A stretch of DNA of 64,000 nucleotides from contig NZ_FPAC01000001.1 of NCBI RefSeq assembly GCF_900116105.1, positions 62,001 to 126,000 on the forward strand, read 5' to 3'. The position numbers were made by a program, and so were the translations under genes. Positions 38,365 through 46,785 of the stretch are shown piece by piece. Position 1 is the first letter of the stretch. Every line of letters starts with the position of its first letter. The notes under the pieces were generated by a model, which saw only the letters and a program-made list of their open reading frames with translations, ran no database searches and had not been told where the DNA came from. This stretch comes from Paenibacillus sp. 453mf. GTDB taxonomy: Bacteria > Bacillota > Bacilli > Paenibacillales > Paenibacillaceae.

Positions 38365-38415
38365 GGGGGCTGTCCCAAAAGTCTCGGTAAGAGACTGAGG
38401 GACACCCTTTTTTAA
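38365..38415. terminator. Terminator between the broken hydrolase and folD
   Basis: GGGCTGTCCC...GTCTC folds with GAGAC...GGGACACCC, followed by TTTTTT on the plus strand. It also lies past the end of the minus-strand folD and could serve both. Confidence 0.7.
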
Positions 38416-38464
38416 CGATTGGAAGTTAACAGATGGAGAAGATCACATATTAATGTTACTGCAC

Positions 38465-39313
38465 TTACTTCAGTAATAACTTGTACGCTGACTTCACCGT
38501 ATGCTCAATAAGTGTCGCAATGGTAACCGGGCCCACACCGCCAGGTACAGGTGTGATGGCAGAGGAGTGAGGCAAGCAGGCATCATAGTCGACATCACCG
38601 ATGTTGCCTTTATTGTATCCTGCATCCACGACAACGGCGCCAGGCTTGATCCAATCTCCTTGTACAAAATTTGGTTTGCCTACGGCAGCGACAACAATAT
38701 CTGCCTGTTTCACAATCTCTTCAATATTTACGGTTCTGGAGTGGCAGGTCGTCACGGTTGCATTCCGATTCAGCAGCATCGCGGATACGGGTTTGCCGAG
38801 AATCGGACTACGGCCGATCACCACGGCATGTTTTCCTTCCAGCGGAATGTTATAGAAGTCGAGAATGCGGATAATGGCCTGTGGTGTGCAGGATGGATAA
38901 TCGGCTTCGCCAAATGCGTTCAATGCATAGCCAAGAGTGGTTACCCCATCCACATCCTTTTCGATGCTGATTGTGTCAAAGCAAGCTCTTTCATCGATGT
39001 GATGCGGAACCGGATGCTGCAGCAAAATTCCATGAACGGATGGGTCTTGGTTCAGCTTGTTGATCTCCTGAATCAGCTCCTCTGTCGTTGTCTCAGCAGG
39101 AAGCACGACCTTGATCGATTCGACCCCAATTCGTGCACAGGCGTTCCCTTTCATACGTACATAAGTTGCCGAAGAAGGATCATCCCCCACCAAAATGGTA
39201 GCCAGACAAGGCTGAATCCCCCTCTCTTTCAGTTCCTTCACCTTCGCTCCTGTTTCTTCTTTCATGTAATCTGCTACCGTTTGACCATTCAGAATCAGTG
39301 TGTTGTCACTCAT
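38465..39313 (-). CDS. folD: Methylene-THF dehydrogenase / methenyl-THF cyclohydrolase
   Basis: 282 residues, the standard FolD length. Visible motifs are YVRMKGNACARIGVES (catalytic Lys region), HGILLQHPVPHHID, DVDGVTTLGYALNAFG, PCTPQAI-type SCTPQAIIRIL, VIGRSPILGKP, and PVPGGVGPVTIATLIEH. It interconverts methylene-, methenyl- and formyl-THF for one-carbon metabolism. ATG 39313 is preceded by AAAGGGCG; a TTG at 39316 is in frame. A ZTP riboswitch and terminator lie directly upstream, so expression rises when ZMP/ZTP signals lack of formyl-THF. Confidence 0.97.
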   Translation of the reverse strand: MSDNTLILNGQTVADYMKEETGAKVKELKERGIQPCLATILVGDDPSSATYVRMKGNACARIGVESIKVVLPAETTTEELIQEINKLNQDPSVHGILLQHPVPHHIDERACFDTISIEKDVDGVTTLGYALNAFGEADYPSCTPQAIIRILDFYNIPLEGKHAVVIGRSPILGKPVSAMLLNRNATVTTCHSRTVNIEEIVKQADIVVAAVGKPNFVQGDWIKPGAVVVDAGYNKGNIGDVDYDACLPHSSAITPVPGGVGPVTIATLIEHTVKSAYKLLLK

Positions 39314-39337
39314 CAATCACATCGCCCTTTCCAAAGT

Positions 39338-39372
39338 AAAAAGAGGCAAGGAAACCTAAGTTTCCTTACCTC
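39338..39372 (-). terminator. Riboswitch-controlled terminator
   Basis: On the minus strand GAGGTAAGGAAAC pairs with GTTTCCTTGCCTC, followed by TTTTT, directly after the aptamer and before folD. Confidence 0.9.
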
Positions 39373-39445
39373 TGCCCAGGCGTACGGCTATATCTAATCA
39401 CATGCTCCCTCACGGTTCACCGTGTACGCCAGTTACATGCGACGA
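39373..39445 (-). ncRNA. ZTP (pfl) riboswitch aptamer
   Basis: Read on the minus strand: ACTGGCGTAC, then GGTGAACC, GAGGGAGCA and finally GTACGCCTGGGCA. The paired GGCGTAC/GTACGCC helix and the conserved CCTGGGC end are the hallmarks of the pfl motif, which binds ZMP/ZTP and turns on folate and purine genes. The gene downstream, folD, is a classic target. Confidence 0.9.
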
Positions 39446-39549
39446 TCTTAATTGTAGTGTATAGGTGAGACCTCATATGATGAATCGGTGGATTAATGGA
39501 AGCTCACCCCATGATGGTACTTCATTTTGTCGAATTGATCAATAGGGAT

Positions 39550-39637
39550 GAATCAATTTCATAATACCTTTGGCTGCTTCAATCAAGAGTATATATAGTT
39601 TCAAATTCACCTTTTTTATGATTTATGAAATTGATTC
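39550..39637. repeat. 15-base inverted repeat between folD and the sigma gene
   Basis: GAATCAATTTCATAA (39550-39564) is matched by the perfect reverse complement TTATGAAATTGATTC (39623-39637). The core TGAAATTGATTC also occurs near 19646 and 54946, each time in a promoter gap. Apart from this and the riboswitch, no gene was found in 39317-39913. Confidence 0.55.
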
Positions 39638-39913
39638 GAATGCACAAGATTTGGAATGACGAGCTGTGATCCAGCTTCGGTATAATTCATATAGGACCTG
39701 GCGACACGGTAAATAAGTGATGTCGGCTGAGTTTTAGACAATATATCGAACCCATCATATAGTTTTCACTAACAATAGATAGATATAGTTCCAAATTCTT
39801 CGGTTCAATAAGTTTCGAGAAGGACTTAATTAAACATTTTTATAAAACCTGCTATAAAAATAAACCATCGTTCGTCTTATGTATAGCTGCAGCTGAAAGG
39901 AGACGTAAAACAT

Positions 39914-40435
39914 ATGGGAGGACAGGAAATCGAGGTTTTCCGTACAGTGTTTGAAGAGCATTATCCCATTGTGCGACGAAAACTGATGGCTCTGATCCAG
40001 GATGAAGCCGCCGCGGAAGATCTTGCGCAAGAGGTATTTATTCGGCTGTATCGGAATCCACCAGATGATCCGGCTGCGATGGGTGCATGGCTTCACCGTG
40101 TACTGACGCGCATCGGATATGATTATATGAGTAGGCAAATAAGAGAACGGAAACTCAAGGAGAAGCAGGAGCAGTACTATGACAGCAGAGAGCAGCTCCT
40201 GTCCTCTGGAGAAGAGATTGTACTGAAGCGTATGGATCAGGAGGAAGTGCGTGAATGGATGGACGAGCTGCCGGAGCGCGACAGACAACTGCTGATGCTG
40301 AAGTATTCAGGCTACAGCTATGCAGAGATTGCGGAAGAACTGAATGTAAGACCTCCCCTTGTCGGCTCGATGTTAAGCAGAGCTACAAGTAAGCTGAGGA
40401 GAAAGGTTCAGGGAAAGTCCGCACCACAGTCCTGA
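39914..40435 (+). CDS. ECF-type RNA polymerase sigma factor
   Basis: 173 residues. Region 2 contains DLAQEVFIRLYRNP and region 4 contains LPERDRQLLMLKYSGYSYAEIAEELNVRPPLVGSMLSRA. It directs RNA polymerase to a stress or envelope regulon. AAAGGAG lies upstream of the ATG. The next gene encodes a membrane protein of anti-sigma type, and an ABC transporter follows, a common unit for sensing and exporting membrane-active compounds. The subgroup (SigX/SigY-like) cannot be fixed from the sequence alone. Confidence 0.92.
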   Translation: MGGQEIEVFRTVFEEHYPIVRRKLMALIQDEAAAEDLAQEVFIRLYRNPPDDPAAMGAWLHRVLTRIGYDYMSRQIRERKLKEKQEQYYDSREQLLSSGEEIVLKRMDQEEVREWMDELPERDRQLLMLKYSGYSYAEIAEELNVRPPLVGSMLSRATSKLRRKVQGKSAPQS

Positions 40436-40475
40436 GGGTTATACCAATTAGCATAGTTAGGAGTTGAACCTGCAT

Positions 40476-41624
40476 ATGACATCAAAGCCGAACGGAGTAG
40501 ACGAGAACAAGCAGCTTGAAGCTGCTTGGAACAAGCTTGCGTCAAGGCTTGAAAAAGAAGAAATGAGCCCCAAGTGGTCATCATGGTCCATGGAGCGTGG
40601 AATCGAGCCTAAGGCAGCACATTCATTTGAGGAAGATGCATTATACGGTGTATTAAATAATGAAATCAGGGGAGAGAGAATCGATATGACGAATCATCAG
40701 AATCAGGAACAGAAAACGTCTGTTGTGAAGAAGAAGCATACCATGAAGAAGCCGGTTAAGAAGTGGCTGAGTATAGCGACGGCAGCTGCTGTGGCGGGGG
40801 TAATGATTGCGACTCCGCTCGGAGACAAGGCACTTGCCGCCATACTGAATCAGTTCCGAATGGATGAAGTGACGGTGGTCAATGAAGGGGATGTTATGCA
40901 ATTCTTCAACACTGTATCCGAAGGAAGCAGTTCATCGGACTTTATCAACAAGCATGGTTCGTTTACGAATGCATATGGAACTGAACTAAACAATGAAAAA
41001 CTAAGCTTGAAAGAGATCGAAGAGATCACCGGGCTTACAGCATATCAGAATGACATTTTCAATGAAGAAGGTTATTACGCATTCAGCTCACAGACGATCA
41101 CGATGAAATTGAACATTCATGAGGTCAACTCGACGATGGCGCGGCTTGGTGCCAAGGAATTAATGCCTGAATCTCTTGATGGGAAGCCAATTACGCTCCA
41201 TATTCCAGAGACGCTGCATCAATATTATCATGCTGATGCTGATGGAGAGAATCTGTATGCTTCTTTATCTCAACAGAAGCTTCCAACTGTAGAGGTTGAT
41301 CCTTCTGTGCCGGTCGAAGAAGCAGTCCAGGCAGTGCTGGATTTCCCGCTGCTGCCGGATAAACTGAAGACAGCAATTAAATCAGACAATATCTTGTCCG
41401 GCAAGCTTCCAATGCCAGTGTTCACGGATGGAGATGCAGAGAAGGTGGAAGTGAAGGAAGTGCCGGTCGTTATTGTTGAACAAGATTATGTGTCTTCGAC
41501 CGGGAAGCCCGTTTATACAGCTGCATGGACACAGGACGGCGTATTATTCAATCTGTCCGGGGATTCGTTGTTTGATTCAAAAGAAAAACTGCTCGCAGAG
41601 GTGGAGGAGATGATCACGGAATGA
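40476..41624 (+). CDS. Membrane anti-sigma factor partner
   Basis: 382 residues. A cytoplasmic N-terminal part (~90 residues, LEAAWNKLASRLEKEE) probably binds the sigma factor. One membrane helix (about 92-112, WLSIATAAAVAGVMIATP) follows, then a ~270-residue extracytoplasmic domain that resembles DUF4367/sensor domains (ITMKLNIHEV, PITLHIPETL, VVIVEQDYVS). ATG 40476 was preferred because TAGGAG is adjacent to the upstream TTG at 40464. It overlaps the next gene by 4 bases, so sensor and ABC transporter are translationally coupled. Confidence 0.8.
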   Translation: MTSKPNGVDENKQLEAAWNKLASRLEKEEMSPKWSSWSMERGIEPKAAHSFEEDALYGVLNNEIRGERIDMTNHQNQEQKTSVVKKKHTMKKPVKKWLSIATAAAVAGVMIATPLGDKALAAILNQFRMDEVTVVNEGDVMQFFNTVSEGSSSSDFINKHGSFTNAYGTELNNEKLSLKEIEEITGLTAYQNDIFNEEGYYAFSSQTITMKLNIHEVNSTMARLGAKELMPESLDGKPITLHIPETLHQYYHADADGENLYASLSQQKLPTVEVDPSVPVEEAVQAVLDFPLLPDKLKTAIKSDNILSGKLPMPVFTDGDAEKVEVKEVPVVIVEQDYVSSTGKPVYTAAWTQDGVLFNLSGDSLFDSKEKLLAEVEEMITE

Positions 41625-42592
41625 CGGCCGCAATTCACACCGAAGGTCTAACCAAACAATTTAGTAACGGACGCGGCTGCCGTGACGTATCCATTACGGT
41701 TCAGGAAGGGGAAGCCTTTGGCTTCCTCGGCCCGAATGGAGCGGGCAAGAGCACCTTTGTCAAAATGCTCGTTGGGCTGACCTATCCAACAGGCGGCAGT
41801 GCATCGATCTTTGGACATCCGATTCACTCCGTTGAAGCGAAAGGACAAATTGGCTATTTGCCTGAGCTGTTTCGATATCAAGAGTGGCTGACCGGCGAAG
41901 AGGTCATGAAGCTTCATGCCAAGCTGTGCGGTGTTAAATCTTCCGATGCGAAGCGGCGCATTCCCGAACTGCTCGATGAAGTGGGGCTCGGCAACCGGGG
42001 CAAAGGCAAGGTAAAGGATTATTCCAAAGGGATGCAGCAGCGCCTTGGACTCGCAGCGGCACTGGTAAGCGATCCGAAGCTGGTCTTTCTGGACGAGCCT
42101 TCCTCCGCACTTGATCCGGTCGGACGCAAGGAGGTTCGCTCCATTTTACAAAGACTGAAGGCTCAAGGAAAGACGATATTCCTGAACTCGCACATGCTTG
42201 AGGATGTCGAAGCGGTGTGTGATCAGATCGCACTGCTCAACAACGGGGAAATTCTACGCGCCGGAGATGTAGGTTCTGTCCTTCAACAGCGTATAACCTA
42301 CCGTTTTAAAGTGGGAGGCTATACGCCGGTAATTCTGACCTGGTTACAAGAAGAGACCGGGATCGCTATTCAGGTAGACAGTAAGACGGCAATTTCATCT
42401 CCCACTACTCAAGAACAGCATTACACTTGGCTTACCGCTGAGCTCGAAAGCGAAGAGCAGGCAGGCTGGATCAATTCCCTCATTATGGAGCAGGGGATGA
42501 CGCTATATGAAGTGACGAAGGTCACCGGCAAGCTTGAGGACTGGTTCCTTACCGCCGTTTCGGGACTTAGCCATCGGGGGGAACACGAATGA
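41621..42592 (+). CDS. ABC transporter ATPase (ABC-2 type)
   Basis: 323 residues. Walker A GPNGAGKST, Q-loop region GYLPELFRYQEWLTGEEV, signature YSKGMQQRLGLAAAL, Walker B LVFLDEPSSALDPVG and the switch His in NSHMLEDVEAV. The ~100-residue C-terminal extension is typical of CcmA/NatA-like exporters. It powers the permease encoded next, with which it shares an ATGA overlap. In the ECF operon, so probably used for envelope-stress or antimicrobial export. Confidence 0.92.
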   Translation: MTAAIHTEGLTKQFSNGRGCRDVSITVQEGEAFGFLGPNGAGKSTFVKMLVGLTYPTGGSASIFGHPIHSVEAKGQIGYLPELFRYQEWLTGEEVMKLHAKLCGVKSSDAKRRIPELLDEVGLGNRGKGKVKDYSKGMQQRLGLAAALVSDPKLVFLDEPSSALDPVGRKEVRSILQRLKAQGKTIFLNSHMLEDVEAVCDQIALLNNGEILRAGDVGSVLQQRITYRFKVGGYTPVILTWLQEETGIAIQVDSKTAISSPTTQEQHYTWLTAELESEEQAGWINSLIMEQGMTLYEVTKVTGKLEDWFLTAVSGLSHRGEHE

Positions 42593-43473
42593 TACTTATT
42601 ATGAATATGACCTGGAAAGAGATGCTGCGCAAGCGTGTCATGATCCTTGCGAGCATTCTTTCTATTTTGTTTTTAATTGCTTACTGGTTTATTGGAGGAG
42701 CAATAGCTGACAGTAATCGGAACAGTGGCTTTACAACGGGAAGCAATTTGATCACAGACTATGCAAGCGGCGTATTGATGATGATGATCGGCTTTTTCTT
42801 CGCCGGATTCGTTGTGGCATTGCTGTCCATCTTCAGCTCCTTCTCCTCCATAGCAGGTGAGGCCGAACAAGGGGTCATGCAAGCACTCCTGCCAAGACCG
42901 ATCCCAAGGTGGAAATTTTATATCGGCAGATGGCTTGGTTATGTATCCTTGTTAATGTGTTATACGTTAGTACTCTATACCGCCATTATGATCATCACAG
43001 ATATTCATGCGACAATTCCTCAGGAACCGATGGTTCATATCCAGGCTTTCTTATTGTATGCGCTGGTCATTGTACTGCTGATCTCCTTGACGATGCTTGG
43101 TTCCACAAGGTTCTCTTCACTTGGTAATGGCGTGTTTATGACGATGCTGTTTGGCGCGGGCTGGCTTGGAGGTATGCTTGATAAGATTCGAAGCATAGGG
43201 ATTATTGATATCATGGATGCGGAGGTAGCCGTCAAGCTGTCCAATATCTCCGGACTGATGTCGATGCTGATGCCTGTCGATGCACTGCAACGAAAAATGA
43301 TGCATGGTTTGATTGGGATGGATGAGCTTGGCGGGCTTGTTGATATCAGCGGTATGGTAGCTGAGTTTTTTGTTGGTGATCCGCCTTCCGGCACATTTGT
43401 CGTGTATGCTCTCATCTACACGGCCATCGTATTCGTATGGGGCATTCTGCGCTTCCAGCGAAAGGATTTGTAA
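42589..43473 (+). CDS. ABC-2 type permease
   Basis: 294 residues with six hydrophobic segments (ILASILSILFLIAYWFIGGA, MMMIGFFFAGFVVALLSIF and others) and a large extracytoplasmic loop between the last two, as in NosY/ABC-2 permeases. It begins inside the end of the ATPase gene. Last gene of the sigma factor operon, followed by a terminator-like hairpin. Confidence 0.85.
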   Translation: MILIMNMTWKEMLRKRVMILASILSILFLIAYWFIGGAIADSNRNSGFTTGSNLITDYASGVLMMMIGFFFAGFVVALLSIFSSFSSIAGEAEQGVMQALLPRPIPRWKFYIGRWLGYVSLLMCYTLVLYTAIMIITDIHATIPQEPMVHIQAFLLYALVIVLLISLTMLGSTRFSSLGNGVFMTMLFGAGWLGGMLDKIRSIGIIDIMDAEVAVKLSNISGLMSMLMPVDALQRKMMHGLIGMDELGGLVDISGMVAEFFVGDPPSGTFVVYALIYTAIVFVWGILRFQRKDL

Positions 43474-43504
43474 ATTGAGCTGTTCAGATAAATAAGTGGT
43501 TCGA

Positions 43505-43598
43505 AAAAGACCATCGCGAAGAACGACGAAGCGGTAATCCTTCCTGTTGCAGGGAAGAAAATTATGGATTCGGATTCTTCCCGAGGGTCTTTTTTTGT
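43505..43598 (+). terminator. Probable terminator with a long stem-loop
   Basis: AAAGACC near 43505 can pair with GGGTCTTT near 43586, followed by a T run; a smaller TTCCTG/CAGGGAA hairpin lies inside. It ends the ECF operon. Confidence 0.6.
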
Positions 43599-43724
43599 CG
43601 ATTAAAAAAGAGATTGCCTAAAATGGATGGTTTTGGTATGATAGTGTCCTTCTCTCGCATTTCACCTTGTCTGAAGTGGGCGTATGTTTCAACGTCTCAT
43701 CAAGCTTATCGGAGGTGTATCAAA

Positions 43725-44501
43725 TTGCTCTTTTTCACCCTGGCTCGAAAAGCCTATGCAAGAAACCTGCAATACCGTGGTGCACATATGGTGCACAATA
43801 TTGCCAGCGTCATGTTCGGCTACTTGTATGCCTACATCTGGATTGGCATTGGTCGTGACAATACGCTCGGCGAATACGGGACCTACGGGATGGTCAGTTA
43901 CATTGCGTTTACGCAAGCTTCCCTGTGGGTTACGACCTTCTTGACGAATGGACTTGGTATCCCTGAAACCGTACGGACAGGGCATATTGCCATGGATTTA
44001 ATGCGGCCTGTCCACTTGTTCATGCATTTGATGAGCCGGGAATGGGGACAGGTGCTCTACCAGTTCATCTTCAAATCCATTCCGATCTACATCGTTTACC
44101 TCATTGCATTTCACCTGCAGCTCCCCGCCGATGCTATGACTTACATATGGACAGCGATTAGTCTGCTTGGGGCTGCCTACATGGGAATATGCATCAATTA
44201 CATCATTGGTGCTACAGCCATGTGGACAACCGAATCATCCTGGCTGCAGTGGGCTCATCATGCGCTCGTGAATTTGCTTGCCGGGTTCTTCATTCCTATT
44301 GAATGGCTGCCGGAATGGCTGCAAACCGTCGCCTGGCTCTCCCCCTATCCTTATCTTCTGTATGTGCCTACCAGGATCTATCTGGGATACCCGGATGCTC
44401 ATCTGCTTGCGGGTACCGTTATTTGGGGTGTGCTGCTCACATTGCAATGTTTCCTTGCGACCTATTTTCTGAGACGAAAAGTGGAGGTGCAGGGCGGATG
44501 A
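43725..44501 (+). CDS. ABC-2 family permease, first of a pair
   Basis: 258 residues from TTG 43725, chosen because GGAGGTG lies 7 bases upstream; in-frame ATGs further up lack a site. Six hydrophobic segments and the pattern NLQYRGAHMVHNIAS, GLGIPETVRTGHIAMDLMRPV fit permeases that work as heterodimers with the DUF990-type partner encoded next. The substrate is unknown. It starts after the terminator of the preceding operon, so it is a separate unit. Confidence 0.82.
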   Translation: MLFFTLARKAYARNLQYRGAHMVHNIASVMFGYLYAYIWIGIGRDNTLGEYGTYGMVSYIAFTQASLWVTTFLTNGLGIPETVRTGHIAMDLMRPVHLFMHLMSREWGQVLYQFIFKSIPIYIVYLIAFHLQLPADAMTYIWTAISLLGAAYMGICINYIIGATAMWTTESSWLQWAHHALVNLLAGFFIPIEWLPEWLQTVAWLSPYPYLLYVPTRIYLGYPDAHLLAGTVIWGVLLTLQCFLATYFLRRKVEVQGG

Positions 44502-45307
44502 AGCAGAACAAGCTAAAAGCATACTTTGAACTCTACTCTCTTCTCATACGCACCAGCATCAAAAGCTCAATGCAGTACAAATTCAATTTCTTCCTAGGTG
44601 CCATGCTTGCCGCACTCATTCAAATTGCTGAATTTCTGATGATTGCCATCGTCCTGAACCGATTCGGAGCCATTCAAGGCTGGTCCATCTATGAAGTCGG
44701 CTATTTATTTGCCATCATGACCTTGTCCAAAACGGTGTACCGCTCACTTGCCAATGAAGTTCACCATCTGGAGAGATATCTGGTCAGTGGGGACATGGAT
44801 CAGCTGCTCACAAGGCCGCTGCCCGTGTTGTTTACTCTATTGCCTCAGCGCTTCCGAATTATGCTTGGTGAATGGCTGCAGGGGGGCTTCGTGTTCGGCT
44901 GGTCGATCTACGGCATGATGAGCTCGGGGCAGATCGGATGGGTGGCCATCCCGCAGTCACTATTTGTCATCCTTACCGGAGCGGTCATCCTCTTCTCCAT
45001 CGGTCTTGCCACGGCCACTCTCGGATTTTGGACGACACGGATCAGCGAGCTGCAGACATTCACCGAAGACGCGGCGGGAACGGCAGCAAGGTATCCCATA
45101 TCGCTGTACCCGAACTGGCTTGCCGGACTGCTGCTGGTCGTTCTGCCTGTAGGACTGGTCAATTATGTGCCTGCACTTTACATTTTACGCGGTGAGGTTG
45201 GACCTTGGGTGCTTGGGGTTGTCTTAGGTGCGGCACTGGTGTGCTTGACGGTAAGCCTCAGGTTCTGGAGTTTTGGCATAACGAAATATCAGAGCACAGG
45301 TAGCTAA
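44498..45307 (+). CDS. ABC-2 family permease, second of a pair
   Basis: 269 residues, six hydrophobic segments, with LVSGDMDQLLTRPLPVLFTLLP and FWTTRISELQTF characteristic of DUF990-like permeases. ATG 44498 overlaps the preceding stop by 4 bases and follows GGAGG. It forms a heterodimeric channel with its neighbour and the ATPase that follows 17 bases later. Confidence 0.85.
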   Translation: MKQNKLKAYFELYSLLIRTSIKSSMQYKFNFFLGAMLAALIQIAEFLMIAIVLNRFGAIQGWSIYEVGYLFAIMTLSKTVYRSLANEVHHLERYLVSGDMDQLLTRPLPVLFTLLPQRFRIMLGEWLQGGFVFGWSIYGMMSSGQIGWVAIPQSLFVILTGAVILFSIGLATATLGFWTTRISELQTFTEDAAGTAARYPISLYPNWLAGLLLVVLPVGLVNYVPALYILRGEVGPWVLGVVLGAALVCLTVSLRFWSFGITKYQSTGS

Positions 45308-45324
45308 AGGAGGTATCGCTCATC

Positions 45325-46305
45325 ATGATTGAAGTTCAGGAGCTACACAAACAATTTAAAATACCGATTGTACAGGAAGGCAGGTTCTCTGGCCTGCGTA
45401 CATTCTTCTCCAGACAATACCATGTGAAAAAAGCAGTAACCAACATCAGCTTCACGATTGAGCCGGGTGAGTTTGTCGGTTATATCGGTCCGAACGGTGC
45501 CGGGAAATCGACAACCATCAAGATGCTGACCGGCATTCTTCATCCCAGTGCAGGTAAAGTAACGGTGAGCGGGATGAATCCGCATGAACAGCGCAGACAG
45601 GTCGTAAGGAGACTTGGTGTCGTATTCGGACAGCGCAGTCAGCTGTGGTGGGATCTGCCCGTCAGGGACAGCTATGATATTCTTGCCAAGATGTACCGTG
45701 TGGAGGATACCGATAAGAAGAGGCGTATCGATCAATTCTCCGAGCTTCTGGATCTGAAGGAATTCTGGGATACACCGGTCCGTAAGCTGTCGCTTGGACA
45801 GCGGATGCGGGCGGACCTTGGGGCAGCGATGCTGCATGAACCGGACATTTTGTTTCTGGATGAGCCGACAATCGGGCTTGATGTCAATGCCAAGCGGAAT
45901 ATTCGATCCTTCTTGAAGCTGCTTAACGAGGAACTCCGCAAAACAATTCTGCTGACAACCCATGATATGGACGATATTGAGCAGCTGTGCAGCCGGGTCA
46001 TGGTGATTAATCATGGACAGCTTACCTATGATGGAACGGTTCAATCCTTGCGGGATAATATCGGTCTTCCTACCATTATTAAAGTCTCATACCGGGGAGG
46101 CTGTTCCATCCCTTCATCTGCAGCGGTGTATAGCCACCCGATGATGAAATTGTCACAGATGACCGAGAATACGATTACCGTTGAAGCCAATCGAAGCAAG
46201 ATCACCACCATGGAAATTTTGAAGGAGCTTGGTGAATGGGGTGAGATCGAGGACGTCGAGATGCAGGAACCGGATTTTGAAGATGTGATTCATAAAGTAT
46301 ATTGA
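45325..46305 (+). CDS. ABC transporter ATPase for the permease pair
   Basis: 326 residues. It starts with a long N-terminal strand region (QFKIPIVQEGRFSGLRTFF) seen in YhcG/ABC-2-type ATPases, then GPNGAGKST, VVFGQRSQLWWDLPV, LSLGQRMRADLGAAML, ILFLDEPTIGLD and TTHDMDDIEQL. AAAGGAGG precedes the ATG at 45325. It completes a three-gene exporter of unknown substrate, ended by the hairpin at 46337. Confidence 0.92.
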   Translation: MIEVQELHKQFKIPIVQEGRFSGLRTFFSRQYHVKKAVTNISFTIEPGEFVGYIGPNGAGKSTTIKMLTGILHPSAGKVTVSGMNPHEQRRQVVRRLGVVFGQRSQLWWDLPVRDSYDILAKMYRVEDTDKKRRIDQFSELLDLKEFWDTPVRKLSLGQRMRADLGAAMLHEPDILFLDEPTIGLDVNAKRNIRSFLKLLNEELRKTILLTTHDMDDIEQLCSRVMVINHGQLTYDGTVQSLRDNIGLPTIIKVSYRGGCSIPSSAAVYSHPMMKLSQMTENTITVEANRSKITTMEILKELGEWGEIEDVEMQEPDFEDVIHKVY

Positions 46306-46336
46306 AGTGTCATATAATGAAATTTCATATGAAATC

Positions 46337-46380
46337 AGAGGATCTCCCGCAGCAGCATGTCAGGGAGATTCTCTTTTTTT
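46337..46380 (+). terminator. Intrinsic terminator
   Basis: GAGGATCTCCC pairs with GGGAGATTCTC, followed by seven T. Confidence 0.85.
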
Positions 46381-46410
46381 ACATATGCCAATTATTATGA
46401 TGAATGAGGT

Positions 46411-46530
46411 CTATAAGGATGAACCAGGTTCGTATTTGTTGCGGCCGGGCAGTCGTTTCATTTGGTTCCAAGCGTCAATGGCTTCCCTTTCGAGTCTTTC
46501 CCTTATTATTGGGGTCAGCAAAAAATCTCG
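46411..46530 (-). other. Possible coding remnant in the 46381-46785 gap
   Basis: A minus-strand frame reads LLTPIIRERLEREAIDAWNQ and MKRLPGRNKYEPGSSL to a stop at about 46411. It has protein-like composition, but there is no ribosome binding site or clear start, and a stop lies just upstream. It may be the tail of a lost gene. Confidence 0.3.
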
Positions 46531-46692
46531 TGTAAATTACTTGTATTCGAACTGAGGAGCAATCATTGTTCAACATTTAGGACTTGCTTTTTTGTCACTT
46601 TTTTAGGACGATAACAGAGGAGAGCGGAATCCGCTTTCATCTGAAAATAGAAGCGCAGAATCAAGCATTAGTGCAGCAGGATAACAAGATTT

Positions 46693-46706
46693 CTAAAACG
46701 TTTTAG
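46693..46706. promoter_or_regulatory. Perfect palindrome upstream of the GH95 gene
   Basis: CTAAAACGTTTTAG is a perfect 14-base palindrome with a central CG, flanked by TTT and GAAA, 80 bases before the start codon. The form is that of a LacI-family operator. No LacI gene is in the window. Confidence 0.6.
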
Positions 46707-46785
46707 GAAAAACATGCGGATATAGGATGATGGCAGCGACTGCTCGCCTATTTCGGTATAAAAAATACAAGTAGGAGGAAAGTTC

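Noticed and set aside
38501..39397. Plus-strand frame of 298 codons opposite folD
   Set aside because: It runs through folD and the riboswitch terminator in antisense; no start signal.
46307..46555. 82-codon plus-strand frame after the ABC ATPase
   Set aside because: It reads straight through the terminator hairpin at 46337-46380 and has no ribosome binding site.
46693..46706. CcpA cre site upstream of GH95
   Set aside because: The palindrome lacks the TG...CA ends of cre, so it is listed only as a LacI-type operator.
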